Assembly (NCBI RefSeq): GCF_900100395.1
Contig: NZ_FNFB01000001.1
Location: forward strand, 62,001-126,000
Direction of reading: 5' to 3'
DNA: 64,000 nucleotides
DNA from: Nonomuraea maritima
GTDB lineage: Bacteria; Actinomycetota; Actinomycetes; Streptosporangiales; Streptosporangiaceae
In this document: in pieces, positions 1-8,684 of the stretch
How positions within the stretch are numbered: the stretch's first letter is position 1
How the letters are laid out: the number at the start of each line of letters is the position of its first letter
Position numbers and translations under genes: made by a program
The notes under the pieces: model-generated
What the model was told of the DNA's origin: nothing
What the model saw: the letters and a program-made list of their open reading frames with translations, nothing else
Database searches by the model: none

Positions 1-549
1 GTGACGAGCGCCCGGATGAGCGACCGGTGGCGGGCCAGGTTCGCGGTGGGGTTGCAACGCCAGTACGACGCCTGCCGTACCGAGGCCGACAACCGGGCGA
101 CGGGCCGGATGCCGTCGCTGGAGGAGTACCCCGAGCTGCGCAGGGGCACGGTGGGCCCGTACGTGTACGACCTGGTCGAGCCGTGCCTGCGGGTCGAGGT
201 TCCTGGCTGGTTCCACGCCTCCGAGCCGTGGCAGGAGCTGGTGAACGCCTGTGGCGACGTCACGGCGTGGTGCAACGACGTGGCCTCGCGGCCCAAGGAG
301 CGCGGGGACGTGCACAACTTCGTGGTGCTCGCGATGCGGCAGCTCGGTCTGGGCGAGCGGGAGGCGACGGCCTGGGTGCTCGACCGGATCGCCGAGCGCT
401 GCCAGGACATGCGGCACGCGGCGCTGCGGCTGCCGCTCGACGACCTGCACCCGAAGATCGCCCGCGACGTCAGCAAGGTCGCGTGCGCCTACCTGGCGGC
501 GCCGCGCGCCCACCTCGACTGGCTGCTCGAGTCAGACCGCTACGCCTGA
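1..549 (+). CDS. Class I terpene synthase, C-terminal part (5' end outside window)
   Basis: Cyclises a linear prenyl diphosphate to a terpene. Only the last ~182 residues are in the window; bacterial class I synthases are usually ~320-350 residues and the N-terminal aspartate-rich motif is absent, so the gene must begin upstream and the GTG at base 1 is not a trusted start. Seen: the metal-binding NSE triad as NDVASRPKE (N92, S96, E100), the preceding helix with SLEEYPELRR typical of pentalenene-synthase-like enzymes, and the C-terminal RY pair (R180-Y181) that contacts the diphosphate. The product cannot be predicted. It is followed head-to-tail by a convergent ArsR regulator. Confidence 0.85.
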   Translation: MTSARMSDRWRARFAVGLQRQYDACRTEADNRATGRMPSLEEYPELRRGTVGPYVYDLVEPCLRVEVPGWFHASEPWQELVNACGDVTAWCNDVASRPKERGDVHNFVVLAMRQLGLGEREATAWVLDRIAERCQDMRHAALRLPLDDLHPKIARDVSKVACAYLAAPRAHLDWLLESDRYA

Positions 550-570
550 GCCGGATCGAGGAGACCCGGC

Positions 571-1536
571 TCAGGCGGCGCCGGCCGCGAGCATGTCGCC
601 GGCGAGGGTGCGGCGGTAGACGACCTGCTTGCCGACCCGCATCCCGACCGCGAGCCCGCCCGCGCTGAGGACGCCGAGGTGCTGGCTGACCGCCCCGGCG
701 GTGAGCGTCATGCGGGTGGCCAGCGCGGAGGTGGTGGTGGGCTCGCCGAGGGCGAGCAGGATCTGCGCCCTGCTGCGGCCGATCAGCGCGGCGAGCGCCC
801 CCGGCGCGGGCGGCGGCCCCTGCTCCCACAGCGTCCCGACGCCCTGCACGGGATAGACGAGCATCGACTGGTACGGCGCCGACATCACGGCCACCGACGG
901 CCAGTAGAACGCGCTCGGCACGAGCACGAGCCCGTCGCCGTGCAGGCCGCCGATCGTGCACCAGGGCCGGTCGACGAGCAGCCGCTCCCCCGTCCAGGAC
1001 ACCGCGGGGTCGAGGCCCGCGAACAGCTGGCGCGCGCCGCCCTGGGCCAGCTCGCGCGAGCGTCGCAGCACGTCGCGCTCCAGCAGCGCGTACACGCGGG
1101 GCCAGAACTCCGCGAAGCACGTCTCCCAGTACGCCTCCAGCGCGTCGGCGATCCGGGCGATGCCCGCCTCAGGGTCGGCGCGGAAGCGCTCGATCAGCGC
1201 CGGGTCGGTGTCCCTGACCTGGGCCGCCTCGGCGCGCGCCCGCTCGGGGTCGGTGCGCCTGACCCGGTCGAGCTCGGTGGCGAAGTCGGGGATGGGCGTG
1301 TCGGGCGGCGGGGTGATGAAGTCGGCCAGGTAGCCGGTCGGCGGCACGAGGGCGAGCAGCTCGGTGAGGTCGAGCCCGGCGAGGCGGGGCCGTACGGCCT
1401 TGAGCCAGGGCAGGTGGATCGACTGGCGGGCCGGCTGCCGCAGGGTGCGCAGGCTGGCGACGAGCTCCCACATCGGCGAGAAGGCGAACCGGATGCGGGC
1501 GACGTCCTCCGGCTTCAGCACCCATTCGATGGACAT
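571..1536 (-). CDS. ArsR-family winged-helix transcriptional regulator (DUF5937-like N-terminal domain)
   Basis: A 321-residue regulator with the DNA-binding domain at the C-terminus (about residues 250-321): LALGEPTTTSALATRM, then the recognition helix in TAGAVSQHLGVL and a wing with YRR. The long N-terminal half, beginning IEWVLKPEDVARIRFAFSPM, is the actinobacterial DUF5937-type domain often found on ArsR proteins beside MFS exporters. No metal-binding cysteines of classic ArsR are present, so the ligand is unknown. The gene is divergent from an MFS transporter 59 bp away, the usual layout of a repressor and its exporter. No Shine-Dalgarno sequence precedes the ATG; an inverted repeat lies four bases upstream, so the transcript may be leaderless. 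Confidence 0.85.
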   Translation of the reverse strand: MSIEWVLKPEDVARIRFAFSPMWELVASLRTLRQPARQSIHLPWLKAVRPRLAGLDLTELLALVPPTGYLADFITPPPDTPIPDFATELDRVRRTDPERARAEAAQVRDTDPALIERFRADPEAGIARIADALEAYWETCFAEFWPRVYALLERDVLRRSRELAQGGARQLFAGLDPAVSWTGERLLVDRPWCTIGGLHGDGLVLVPSAFYWPSVAVMSAPYQSMLVYPVQGVGTLWEQGPPPAPGALAALIGRSRAQILLALGEPTTTSALATRMTLTAGAVSQHLGVLSAGGLAVGMRVGKQVVYRRTLAGDMLAAGAA

Positions 1537-1539
1537 GCT

Positions 1540-1555
1540 TTTAGTTTGCGCTAAA
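1540..1555. promoter_or_regulatory. Probable ArsR operator between regulator and MFS gene
   Basis: A perfect inverted repeat TTTAG-6 bp-CTAAA (arms 1540-1544 and 1551-1555) in the 59-bp divergent gap, the only A/T-rich stretch nearby. It abuts the regulator start codon, so binding would block its transcription and could reach the MFS promoter. Site seen in sequence; regulator assignment inferred from position. Confidence 0.5.
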
Positions 1556-1595
1556 TCGTTCGCGTCCCAAAATCCGACATATCACTCTTTACCAC

Positions 1596-2801
1596 GTGAC
1601 GACCGTACCTCTTGAGAAGCAATCGTTCCTGCAGGCCCGGATCGGGGGGCTGCCGCGGCCGTTCTGGGCGCTGTGGGGCGGCACGCTGGTGAACCGCCTG
1701 GGCGCCATGGTCATGCCGTTCACCGGCGTCTACCTGACCCAGAGCCGCGGCCTCTCGGTGACGGCGGCGGGGCTCGTCATGGCGGTGTTCGGGGCGGGCT
1801 CGCTGCTGTCGCAGCTGCTCGCCGGGGTGCTCACCGACCGGATCGGACGCCGGGCGACGCTCTCCGGCGGCATGATCGCCACCGCCGCGACGATGCTGGC
1901 GCTCGGCTACAGCTCCTCGCTGCCGGCGATCCTCGCGTCGATGTTCGCGCTCGGCCTGGTGATCGACGTCTACCGGCCGGCCTCCAGCGCCCTCGTCGCC
2001 GACCTGGTCTCCCCCGCCGAGCGCCCCCGGGCGTACGGGCTGCTGTTCTGGGCGATCAACCTCGGGTACGCGGCCGGCATGACGGCCGGCGGCTGGCTGG
2101 CCGGGCTGGGGTTCACCTGGCTGTTCTGGGCCGACGCGCTGTCGAGCGTGGTGTTCGCCGTACTCGTCTGGCGTGCGGTTCCCGAGACGCGGCCCGAGGG
2201 ACGGCAGGAGGCGGGCGGGCTCCTCGCGGTGCTGCGCGACCGGACGATGGTCTGCTTCACCGTCGTCGTGCTGGGCAACGTGCTCGTCTACTCGCAGACG
2301 ATGAGCATGCTGCCGGTGGCGATGACCGGCGGCGCCGTACGGCTGACGCCCGGCGAGTACGGTCTCGCCATGGCACTGAACGGCGTGCTGATCGTCGTCG
2401 TCCAGCCGCTGGCGTCGGCCTGGCTGGGGCGCAGGGACCCCGCGCGGACGCTCGCGATCGGGATGGGCGTGATGGGCGCCGGGTTCGCGCTGACCGCGTT
2501 CGTGACGAACATCCTCGGGCTGTCGGCGACGATCATGGTGTGGACGGCCGGCGAGATCATCACGGCCGGCATCCCGGGCGCCATCGTGGCCGCGCTCGCC
2601 CCGGCCGAGCTGCGGGGCCGGTACATGGGGCTGTTCGGGTTCGCCTGGTCGGCGGCGGCGGTGCTGGCGCCCCTGCTGGGTGGCGCGCTGCTCGAGATCG
2701 GCCCGCGGACGCTGTGGTTCACGGTCGGCGGGGTCGGCGTGCTGTCGGCGATGGGCATGCTGCTGCTGCGTCCGGCGATCAGGAGCCGCCGGACGGAGTG
2801 A
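1596..2801 (+). CDS. MFS transporter
   Basis: A 401-residue, 12-helix major facilitator. The loop 2-3 signature appears as GVLTDRIGRRATL, with the family motif repeated more weakly in the second half (WLGRRDPARTL). The protein starts with a short cytoplasmic tail (MTTVPLEKQSF) before helix 1. The GTG at 1596 is the first start that covers the whole first helix. It is divergent from the ArsR regulator and likely controlled by it, which suggests drug or metabolite efflux; the substrate is unknown. The stop is followed after 79 bp by nadE, which has its own promoter. Confidence 0.85.
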   Translation: MTTVPLEKQSFLQARIGGLPRPFWALWGGTLVNRLGAMVMPFTGVYLTQSRGLSVTAAGLVMAVFGAGSLLSQLLAGVLTDRIGRRATLSGGMIATAATMLALGYSSSLPAILASMFALGLVIDVYRPASSALVADLVSPAERPRAYGLLFWAINLGYAAGMTAGGWLAGLGFTWLFWADALSSVVFAVLVWRAVPETRPEGRQEAGGLLAVLRDRTMVCFTVVVLGNVLVYSQTMSMLPVAMTGGAVRLTPGEYGLAMALNGVLIVVVQPLASAWLGRRDPARTLAIGMGVMGAGFALTAFVTNILGLSATIMVWTAGEIITAGIPGAIVAALAPAELRGRYMGLFGFAWSAAAVLAPLLGGALLEIGPRTLWFTVGGVGVLSAMGMLLLRPAIRSRRTE

Positions 2802-2845
2802 AAGCGCAATTTGCCCAGATGACCCAATTGCCGCTTTTCGTCGCT

Positions 2846-2874
2846 TTGACGATAAAAATCCCGGCAAATAGGCT
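2846..2874 (+). promoter_or_regulatory. Sigma-A-type promoter of nadE, leaderless
   Basis: TTGACG (2846-2851), 17-bp spacer, TAGGCT (2869-2874). The expected transcription start, seven bases after the -10 element, is base 2881, exactly the G of the GTG start codon. No ribosome-binding site precedes the gene, so a leaderless mRNA is predicted. Confidence 0.6.
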
Positions 2875-2880
2875 GATGGC

Positions 2881-4656
2881 GTGGCCCAACTGCGCATCGC
2901 TCTGGCACAGACGAATCCGACTGTCGGCGACCTGGCCGCCAACGCGGACAAGCTCGTCGCATGGACCCGCGACGCGGCCGAACGCGGAGCCCACCTCGCC
3001 GTCTTCACCGAAATGTTCCTCACCGGCTACCCCGTCGAGGACCTCGTGCTGCGCACGTCCTTCGTGGACGCGAGCATCCGGACGCTCGAGGAGGTGGCGC
3101 GCAGGCTGCGCGACGAAGGGCTCGGCGAGCTGCCCGTCGTCGTCGGCTACGTCGACCGCGCCGGCCTCGCCCCACGCGTGGGGCAGCCGAAGGGCGCCCC
3201 GCTCGACGCCGCCGCCGTCCTGCACCGGGGCGAGGTGGTCGCCCGCACCGCCAAGCACCACCTGCCCAACTACGGCGTGTTCGACGAGTACCGCTACTTC
3301 GTGCGCGGCGACCGACTGCCGATCTTCCGGCTGCACGGTGTGGACGTCGCCGTCGCGGTGTGCGAGGACCTCTGGCAGGACGGCGGCCCCGTGTCCGTCG
3401 TCGGGCAGGCCGGCGCCGGGCTGCTCGTGGTGCCGAACGCCTCCCCGTACGAGAAGGAGAAGGACGACGTACGGCTGGAGCTGTGCCATCGCCGGGCCCG
3501 TGAGGCCGGATGCGCGCTCGCCTACGTCAACCAGGTCGGCGGGCAGGACGAGCTGGTGTTCGACGGCGACTCGATCGTGGTCGACGGCGCGGGCCGGCTC
3601 CTCGCGCGGGCCGGGCAGTTCGCGGAGGAGCTGCTGATCGCCGACCTCGACGGCCTGCCGGTGTCGGACGCCGAGCCGGGCACGGTCCCGTACGACGCGG
3701 GCGACGGCAGCACCATCACGGTCGAGCGGGTCGTCCTGTCGAACGACCCCGTCGAGCCGTACGAGCCGGAGCCCGCCCGCATCGCCGAACGGCTCGACCT
3801 GCACGCCGAGGTCTACTCCGCCCTGGTGCTCGCGGTCCGCGACTACGTGGCCAAGAACGGCTTCCGGTCGGTGATCCTGGGCCTGTCGGGCGGCATCGAC
3901 TCGGCGCTGACCGCCACGATCGCCGCCGACGCCATCGGTCCTTCGCGGGTGAACGTCGCGCTCATGCCCTCGCGCTACTCCTCCGACCACTCGCTCACCG
4001 ACGCCGAGGAGCTGGTGCGCCGCCAGGGTGTCACGGCGCGGGTCGTCCCGATCGCCGACATCGTGAACGCGTACGAGAAGGAGATCGAGCTGTCGGGTCT
4101 CGCCGCCGAGAACCTCCAGGCGCGGGTGCGCGGCATGCTGCTCATGGGCCTGTCGAACCAGCACGGTCACCTGGTGCTGACCACAGGGAACAAGAGCGAG
4201 CTGGCGACCGGCTACTCCACCCTGTACGGCGACTCGGCGGGCGGCTTCGCACCGATCAAGGACGTGCCGAAGACGATGGTGTGGGAGCTGGCCCGGTGGC
4301 GCAACGCCCACACCCTGCCCGGCTTCCTGCTGGCGGCCGAGCGGCCGATCCCGGAGGACTCGATCACGAAGGAGCCGAGCGCGGAGCTGCGGCCCGACCA
4401 GCGCGACACCGACTCGCTGCCGCCGTACGAGGTGCTCGACCGGCTGCTGGACGACTACGTCGAGAAGGACATGGGCTCGCAGGAGCTCATCGCGGCCGGC
4501 CACGACCCTGAGCTGGTCACGCGGGTGATCCGGCTGGTCGACCTGGCGGAGTACAAGCGGCGGCAGTACCCACCAGGCCCGAAGATCACGCCGAAGAACT
4601 TCGGCCGCGACCGCCGGCTGCCCATCACCAACCGCTGGCGCGAGACCACGACGTAG
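2881..4656 (+). CDS. nadE: Glutamine-dependent NAD+ synthetase
   Basis: Last step of NAD synthesis: amidates deamido-NAD using ammonia released from glutamine. Residues ~4-265 form the nitrilase-type glutaminase with the complete triad E44 (FTEMFLTGY), K125 (AKHHLPNYG) and C161 (VAVCEDLW). Residues ~305-570 form the ATP-pyrophosphatase synthetase, with the P-loop SGGIDS at 335-340 and TTGNKSELATGYSTLYGD further on. At 591 residues it matches the shorter actinobacterial form rather than the ~680-residue mycobacterial one. The GTG start is supported by the -35/-10 pair ending seven bases upstream. It is a lone gene, convergent with the TetR gene downstream. Confidence 0.95.
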   Translation: MAQLRIALAQTNPTVGDLAANADKLVAWTRDAAERGAHLAVFTEMFLTGYPVEDLVLRTSFVDASIRTLEEVARRLRDEGLGELPVVVGYVDRAGLAPRVGQPKGAPLDAAAVLHRGEVVARTAKHHLPNYGVFDEYRYFVRGDRLPIFRLHGVDVAVAVCEDLWQDGGPVSVVGQAGAGLLVVPNASPYEKEKDDVRLELCHRRAREAGCALAYVNQVGGQDELVFDGDSIVVDGAGRLLARAGQFAEELLIADLDGLPVSDAEPGTVPYDAGDGSTITVERVVLSNDPVEPYEPEPARIAERLDLHAEVYSALVLAVRDYVAKNGFRSVILGLSGGIDSALTATIAADAIGPSRVNVALMPSRYSSDHSLTDAEELVRRQGVTARVVPIADIVNAYEKEIELSGLAAENLQARVRGMLLMGLSNQHGHLVLTTGNKSELATGYSTLYGDSAGGFAPIKDVPKTMVWELARWRNAHTLPGFLLAAERPIPEDSITKEPSAELRPDQRDTDSLPPYEVLDRLLDDYVEKDMGSQELIAAGHDPELVTRVIRLVDLAEYKRRQYPPGPKITPKNFGRDRRLPITNRWRETTT

Positions 4657-4702
4657 CCGCGACACCGCCGTCCGTCCGCGCGACCTTCCTGCGGATCGGC
4701 GG

Positions 4703-4728
4703 CGCGCGGCCCCCGGCGCCGCCGCGCG
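4703..4728. terminator. Possible hairpin terminator between nadE and the tetR-type gene
   Basis: An 8-bp G+C stem (4703-4710 with 4721-4728) around a 10-base loop, followed by CCCTTT, in the 125-bp gap between two convergent genes. No U-tract, so it is only a candidate. Confidence 0.35.
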
Positions 4729-4781
4729 GCCCTTTCGCGGGCTCCGCCGCTCTGCGGCCTTCGCGGACGGTCAGCCGTCGG

Positions 4782-5384
4782 TCAGGGGGCCATCCCGGCG
4801 AGGGCGGCGTCGATGATCTGCTCGGGCAGTTCAGGGGAGAGGTCTCCGGCGGGACCCCACTTCGTGTGCCACAGCATGGTGCCGGAGATGATCGCCATGC
4901 CCATGTCGACGTCCAGATCGGGCCTGAGCTCGCCGGTGACGATGCCGCGCTCGATCACCTCGCGCATCGCCCGCCGGCGTGGCTCGACCGCGCGCTCCAT
5001 GAAGCGCTCGGTGATCCGGCGGTGCCGGTCGGCCTCGCTCATCACGATGTTCATCACGCAGCGGCTGCGCGCCTGGCCGGACTCCGAACGCATCGCCTCG
5101 AGCAGGCTGATGAGGTCGTCGCGCACCGACGTTCCGGAGAGCGGCGGAAGCGGCGCCTTCATCGTGGCCAGGGCGTCGACGACGAGATCTTCCTTGTTGG
5201 ACCAGCGCCGGTAGATCGTCGTCTTACCGACGCCCGCCCTGGAGGCGATCGCCTCTATGGACAGCTCTGCCACGCCGACGCCTTCGCCGATCAGATCGAG
5301 AGTCGCCTCGATGATCGCCTTCTCGGCCTTCTCGCTGCGAGGACGGCCCGCCGGGCGGGCGGCCCCTGATTCCTGGGTCGACAT
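4782..5384 (-). CDS. TetR/AcrR-family transcriptional regulator
   Basis: A 200-residue repressor. The N-terminal helix-turn-helix spans about residues 20-68: AIIEATLDLIGEGV, IEAIASRAGVGKTTIYRRW, SNKEDLV. The rest is the helical ligand-binding domain of the TetR_C_11 kind. It is the second gene of an operon, only 7 bp after the stop of the DHA2 MFS exporter, so pump and repressor are co-transcribed from the promoter upstream of the pump, where two near-perfect palindromes lie. The likely role is drug-inducible control of that pump. Confidence 0.9.
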   Translation of the reverse strand: MSTQESGAARPAGRPRSEKAEKAIIEATLDLIGEGVGVAELSIEAIASRAGVGKTTIYRRWSNKEDLVVDALATMKAPLPPLSGTSVRDDLISLLEAMRSESGQARSRCVMNIVMSEADRHRRITERFMERAVEPRRRAMREVIERGIVTGELRPDLDVDMGMAIISGTMLWHTKWGPAGDLSPELPEQIIDAALAGMAP

Positions 5385-5391
5385 CGAGGCC

Positions 5392-6942
5392 TCACACTAC
5401 CGCTGGTTCCTTCTGTTCCGCGTGCTTGGCTGCACGCACCTTACCGGGCATCCACTTCGCGACCACCGCGACCCCCACGAGTGCGATCACGGCCGCCACC
5501 TGGGCGGTGAGGTGCATGCCGTCGATGAAGGCGGTGAAGGCGGGCTGGACGAGCGCCTGGCCCTGCTCGCCCATCGCCTGCGCGGCGCCCATGGTGGCCA
5601 TGATGGACTCACCGGCCGCGTGCCGGACGCCCTCGGGAAGCGCGGTCAGCGCGGGCGCGATCTCGCCCCGGTAGCTGGACGACAGCACCGAGCCGAGCAC
5701 GGCCACACCGAGGGCGCCGGACACCTGGCGGACGGTGTTGCTCATCGCCGAGCCGACGCCGGCCTTCTCGCGCGGCAGCGACTCCATGATGGCGGTGGTC
5801 GCCGGCGGCATGAGGTTGGCCATCGCCATGCCCTGGACGAAGAAGATGATCTCGATCAGCACGATCGGCGTGTTCTGGTCCATGAGCGAGTAGCTGGCGA
5901 GCACCAGCGTCAGCACGATCATGCTCACGGTGGCCGACAGCTTGCCGCCGAACCGCTCGTTCACCCGCTGGCTGAGCGGCGCGAAGATGAGCTGCGCCGC
6001 GGCGAACGGGATCATCAGCGCGCCCGCCTGCAGCGGCGAGAAGCCCAGCACCAGCTGCAGGTAGAACGTCAGGAAGAACATCCCGCCCATCATCGCGAAG
6101 AAGACGATGCCCATCATGCCGATGGCGGAGCTGAACCGGACGTTGGAGAAGCTGCGCACGTCGAACACCGGGTGGTCGATGCGCCGCTCCCACCAGACGA
6201 ACCCGGCGAGGACGGCCACGCCGACCAGCGTCGGGGCCAGCACCTGGACGTCGGTCACGGTGCCGAGCTCGCCGCCGCGGATGATGCCGTAGACGAGGGC
6301 CACCAGGCCGATGATCGACAGCACCACGCCCACCGGGTCGAGCTTGGACGGCTTCGGGTCGCGCGACTCCGGCACGAAGAGCGCGATGAGAATCATGCTG
6401 ATCACGACGATCGGCACGTTGACCAGGAAGACCGAGCCCCACCAGAAGTGCTCGATCAGCAGGCCACCGGTGATCGGGCCGATGGCGACCGCGAGCCCGA
6501 CACCGCCCGCCCAGACGCCGATCGCCTTACCGCGCTCGGCGGGCGGGAAGACGTTGGAGATGATGGCCAGCGTGGCCGGCATGATCGCGGCGCCGCCGAT
6601 GCCCATCGCCGCCCTGGCCATGATGAGCTGCATCGGGTCCTGCGAGTACGCGCTGGCGAGGGAGGCCAGCCCGAACAGCGCCATACCGATGAACAACATC
6701 CGCTTGCGGCCTGTTCGGTCACCGATCACGCCAAAGGTGAACAACAGACCGGCGAACACCAGCGTGTAGGAGTTGATCGCCCATTCCAGCTCGCTCTGCG
6801 TGGCGCCGAGACCGACGGTCTCGTCGGCGATGGTCTTCATCGCCACGTTGAGGATCGTGTTGTCCAACACGACGGCCAGCAGGCTGAAGACCAGCACGCC
6901 GAGGATGCCCCAGCGGCGTGGATGCCCCGTTGTCGGGTCCAT
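5392..6942 (-). CDS. DHA2-family MFS multidrug exporter (EmrB/QacA type)
   Basis: Proton-driven export of drugs or toxic metabolites. The ATG at 6942 gives 516 residues and 14 predicted helices; it is preceded by AAGGA 9 bases upstream, so longer in-frame versions reading into the promoter are rejected. Seen: the motif-D1-like LDNTILNVAM in helix 1, GDRTGRKRML in loop 2-3 and the motif-C helix around GWAGGVGLAVAIGPITGG-type sequence (residues ~150-170). First gene of a two-gene operon with the TetR regulator. Substrate unknown. Confidence 0.9.
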   Translation of the reverse strand: MDPTTGHPRRWGILGVLVFSLLAVVLDNTILNVAMKTIADETVGLGATQSELEWAINSYTLVFAGLLFTFGVIGDRTGRKRMLFIGMALFGLASLASAYSQDPMQLIMARAAMGIGGAAIMPATLAIISNVFPPAERGKAIGVWAGGVGLAVAIGPITGGLLIEHFWWGSVFLVNVPIVVISMILIALFVPESRDPKPSKLDPVGVVLSIIGLVALVYGIIRGGELGTVTDVQVLAPTLVGVAVLAGFVWWERRIDHPVFDVRSFSNVRFSSAIGMMGIVFFAMMGGMFFLTFYLQLVLGFSPLQAGALMIPFAAAQLIFAPLSQRVNERFGGKLSATVSMIVLTLVLASYSLMDQNTPIVLIEIIFFVQGMAMANLMPPATTAIMESLPREKAGVGSAMSNTVRQVSGALGVAVLGSVLSSSYRGEIAPALTALPEGVRHAAGESIMATMGAAQAMGEQGQALVQPAFTAFIDGMHLTAQVAAVIALVGVAVVAKWMPGKVRAAKHAEQKEPAVV

Positions 6943-6985
6943 GAAAGAGTCCTTAATTTCGATACGTCTGAGTTTCGCAACGGCA

Positions 6986-7027
6986 GCGTATCGCAATGTA
7001 TTCCGATACGCAACGGTACCGTTTCGT
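6986..7027. promoter_or_regulatory. Probable TetR operators upstream of the MFS-tetR operon
   Basis: Two overlapping palindromes in an A/T-richer promoter region. First, GCGTATCG (6986-6993) and CGATACGC (7004-7011), perfect 8-bp arms with a 10-bp spacer. Second, ACGCAACGGT/ACCGTTTCGT (7008-7027), a 20-bp palindrome with one mismatch around a perfect 12-bp core. A further half-site GATACG lies at 6961. The second has the length and shape of TetR sites. Regulator assignment is by position. Confidence 0.55.
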
Positions 7028-7186
7028 AAATTCCGGACGAACGCCCTGTGTCCCAGCCCGCAACAGCAGCCTTGGCCCACCGTGAGACCCACCCCTACGC
7101 GGGCTCCCCGCCACCCACGTGCCCCTCCACGCCGGGCAGCCGTGCTGCCACAAGCGCGAGGCAAGCGCCCCGTGCGGCGCACACAC

Positions 7187-7350
7187 CAACCGGACCGTGC
7201 GAAAACATGCCCAACCGGACCGTGCGGAAGCACGGAAACCGGGCTGTGCGGAGGCAAGGCAACCGGGCCGCAGGAAGTGCGGCCTCCGGGTACCGAAAGC
7301 CCGGCACTGACCACCCGGAGTGTGCGGCAACCGGGCCGTCAGGAAGCACG
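7187..7350. repeat. Imperfect ~24-25 bp tandem repeat, block 1
   Basis: Units beginning CAACCGGACCGTGCG start at 7187 and 7212, with degenerate copies at about 7236, 7260 and 7328. The shared core is AACCGGnCnGTGCGGAAGCA. Units after the second drift in sequence. Confidence 0.6.
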
Positions 7351-7773
7351 AGGGAAGCGGCTCGCGACCGCGCCCTCACGGCACAGATCAGTGACGACAA
7401 CGACCGGCCACAGCCGTCCTCACCGGGCCCGTGGCACTCCGGCCCTCCCACCGGCCGGCAAGCCGCCGGATCTTGGGACCCAACCGCGCCCGGGGACCGC
7501 GTCAATGCCGTCACCCTCGACAGAGACCTTGCAACGTCTCCGCGAGACCTGGCATTCCCCCGATGCCACATCAATGTCGACCACCCGCCGCGCGCAGCGG
7601 CTCAGAAGGCGGGCAGTGGCAGCGGGCCGGAAGACGAGCCGTGGCAGCGGCGTGAAACATGCGCCGTGGCACCGGCCCGGAACACTCGCCACGGCGACGA
7701 CCCAGGAAACGAGCCAGGACAGCAGCTCAGGACACGAGCTGTAACGGCCGCTCAGGACACGAACCATCGGGGC

Positions 7774-7868
7774 GGCTCAGACAACGGGCTGGCGGCGGCT
7801 CGGAGAGGGACTGTGGCGGCGGCTCGGGCAACGGGCTGTGGGGTGGCTCGGAGAGGGGCTGTGGGGGT
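7774..7868. repeat. Imperfect 24 bp tandem repeat, block 2
   Basis: Four adjacent units at 7774, 7797, 7821 and 7845, each starting GGCTCGG or GGCTCAG and containing CAACGGGCT or GAGGGGCTGTGG; a weaker unit precedes them at ~7747. The core resembles block 1 (AACCGGGCTGTGCGG), suggesting one repeat family that spread across the region. Confidence 0.6.
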
Positions 7869-8013
7869 GGGTGTCCGGAGTGGTGGAGTGGGGCCTAGGT
7901 TGGATGAACTACGGTGAGACGCTGGCGTGGCCTGCGGCTTTCGTTGGCCGTCGGCCTTCTCCGGCCCGCTGGTCCGGGCCGTGAACGACACGTTGGTACG
8001 AGAACCCCCGCTC

Positions 8014-8684
8014 ATGTCCACGACCGCGCGTCCGGCGCAGTTTTCCGCCGCCCGTCGCGTTCCCGCCTCGCCCTGGACGCTGGCCGCGCTCGCCCTCGGT
8101 GTGGGCCTCGTGGGAGGGGCGGCGACCTCCTTCGGGCAGACCGTGCTCAGCGGCGGGTGGCACGCGCTGGTGAACTCCACTGCTCCGTGGGCCACGGTCG
8201 CCTTCCTCGTCGGCCTGCGCGGTGCGCCCCCGGCCACTGGCGCAGGGCGGCCGTGGCGGGAGTGCTCTCACAGCTCGGGCTGCTGGCCGGTTACTACGTG
8301 ACCGCGGAACTGCGCGGGTACCCCGCCGGGTTGGGGGCGGTCGTGATCTGGGCCGTGGCCGGCGTCGTCGCGGGCCCGGTCTACGGCGCGGCCGGCGCGT
8401 TGCTGCGTGCCGACCGCCGCATCCTCCGGGCGGTGGCGACGGGGCTGACCGGGTCGGCCTGGGGGGCGGACGGGTTGCGCTTCCTGTGGCTGGCCTCGGA
8501 CGCGCAGTCCAACAGCGGGCCAGGGGCGACCGCTGGATGGTCCTTCCTGCTGATCAGCGTTCTGCTGCCCGTCGCGCTCGCCCGCTCGGCACGGGATCGC
8601 GTGTACGCGCTGCTGGTGCTGATCGCCGGCGTGGGAGCCGTCGCCGTGGCGAGCCTCGTCATCGACCAGGCGTTCATGCTCTGA
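8014..8684 (+). pseudogene. DUF6518-family membrane protein, frameshifted
   Basis: A small integral membrane protein of unknown function. The first part reads in one frame from ATG 8014 (helix around LAALALGVGLVGGAATSF, then WATVAFLVGLRGAP), and the family sequence resumes in another frame from GHWRRAAVAGVLSQLGLLAG to the stop at 8684, with four more hydrophobic segments. The switch falls at a run of five C residues (8227-8231); one extra C would restore a single ~224-residue frame. Either a real inactivating indel or a sequencing error in the homopolymer. The rest of the coding sequence shows no decay, so recent loss or error is likelier than an old pseudogene. Confidence 0.7.

Larger units (their letters stand above)
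7031..8013. other. Long repetitive region without a convincing gene
   Basis: Nearly 1 kb between the MFS promoter and the DUF6518 gene. Open frames exist on both strands but their translations are Pro/Arg/Gly-rich low complexity, overlap in several frames and lack ribosome-binding sites, so none is called. What it does hold is a degenerate tandem repeat of about 24 bp, in two blocks described separately. Function unknown. Confidence 0.6.

Noticed and set aside
7187..7868. CRISPR array
   Set aside because: Units are contiguous and imperfect, with no unique spacers of constant size and no cas genes in the window.
7048..7917. Open frame of 289 codons through the repeat region
   Set aside because: Low-complexity Pro/Arg/Gly translation made of 24-bp DNA repeats, no ribosome-binding site, and equally long frames overlap it on both strands.
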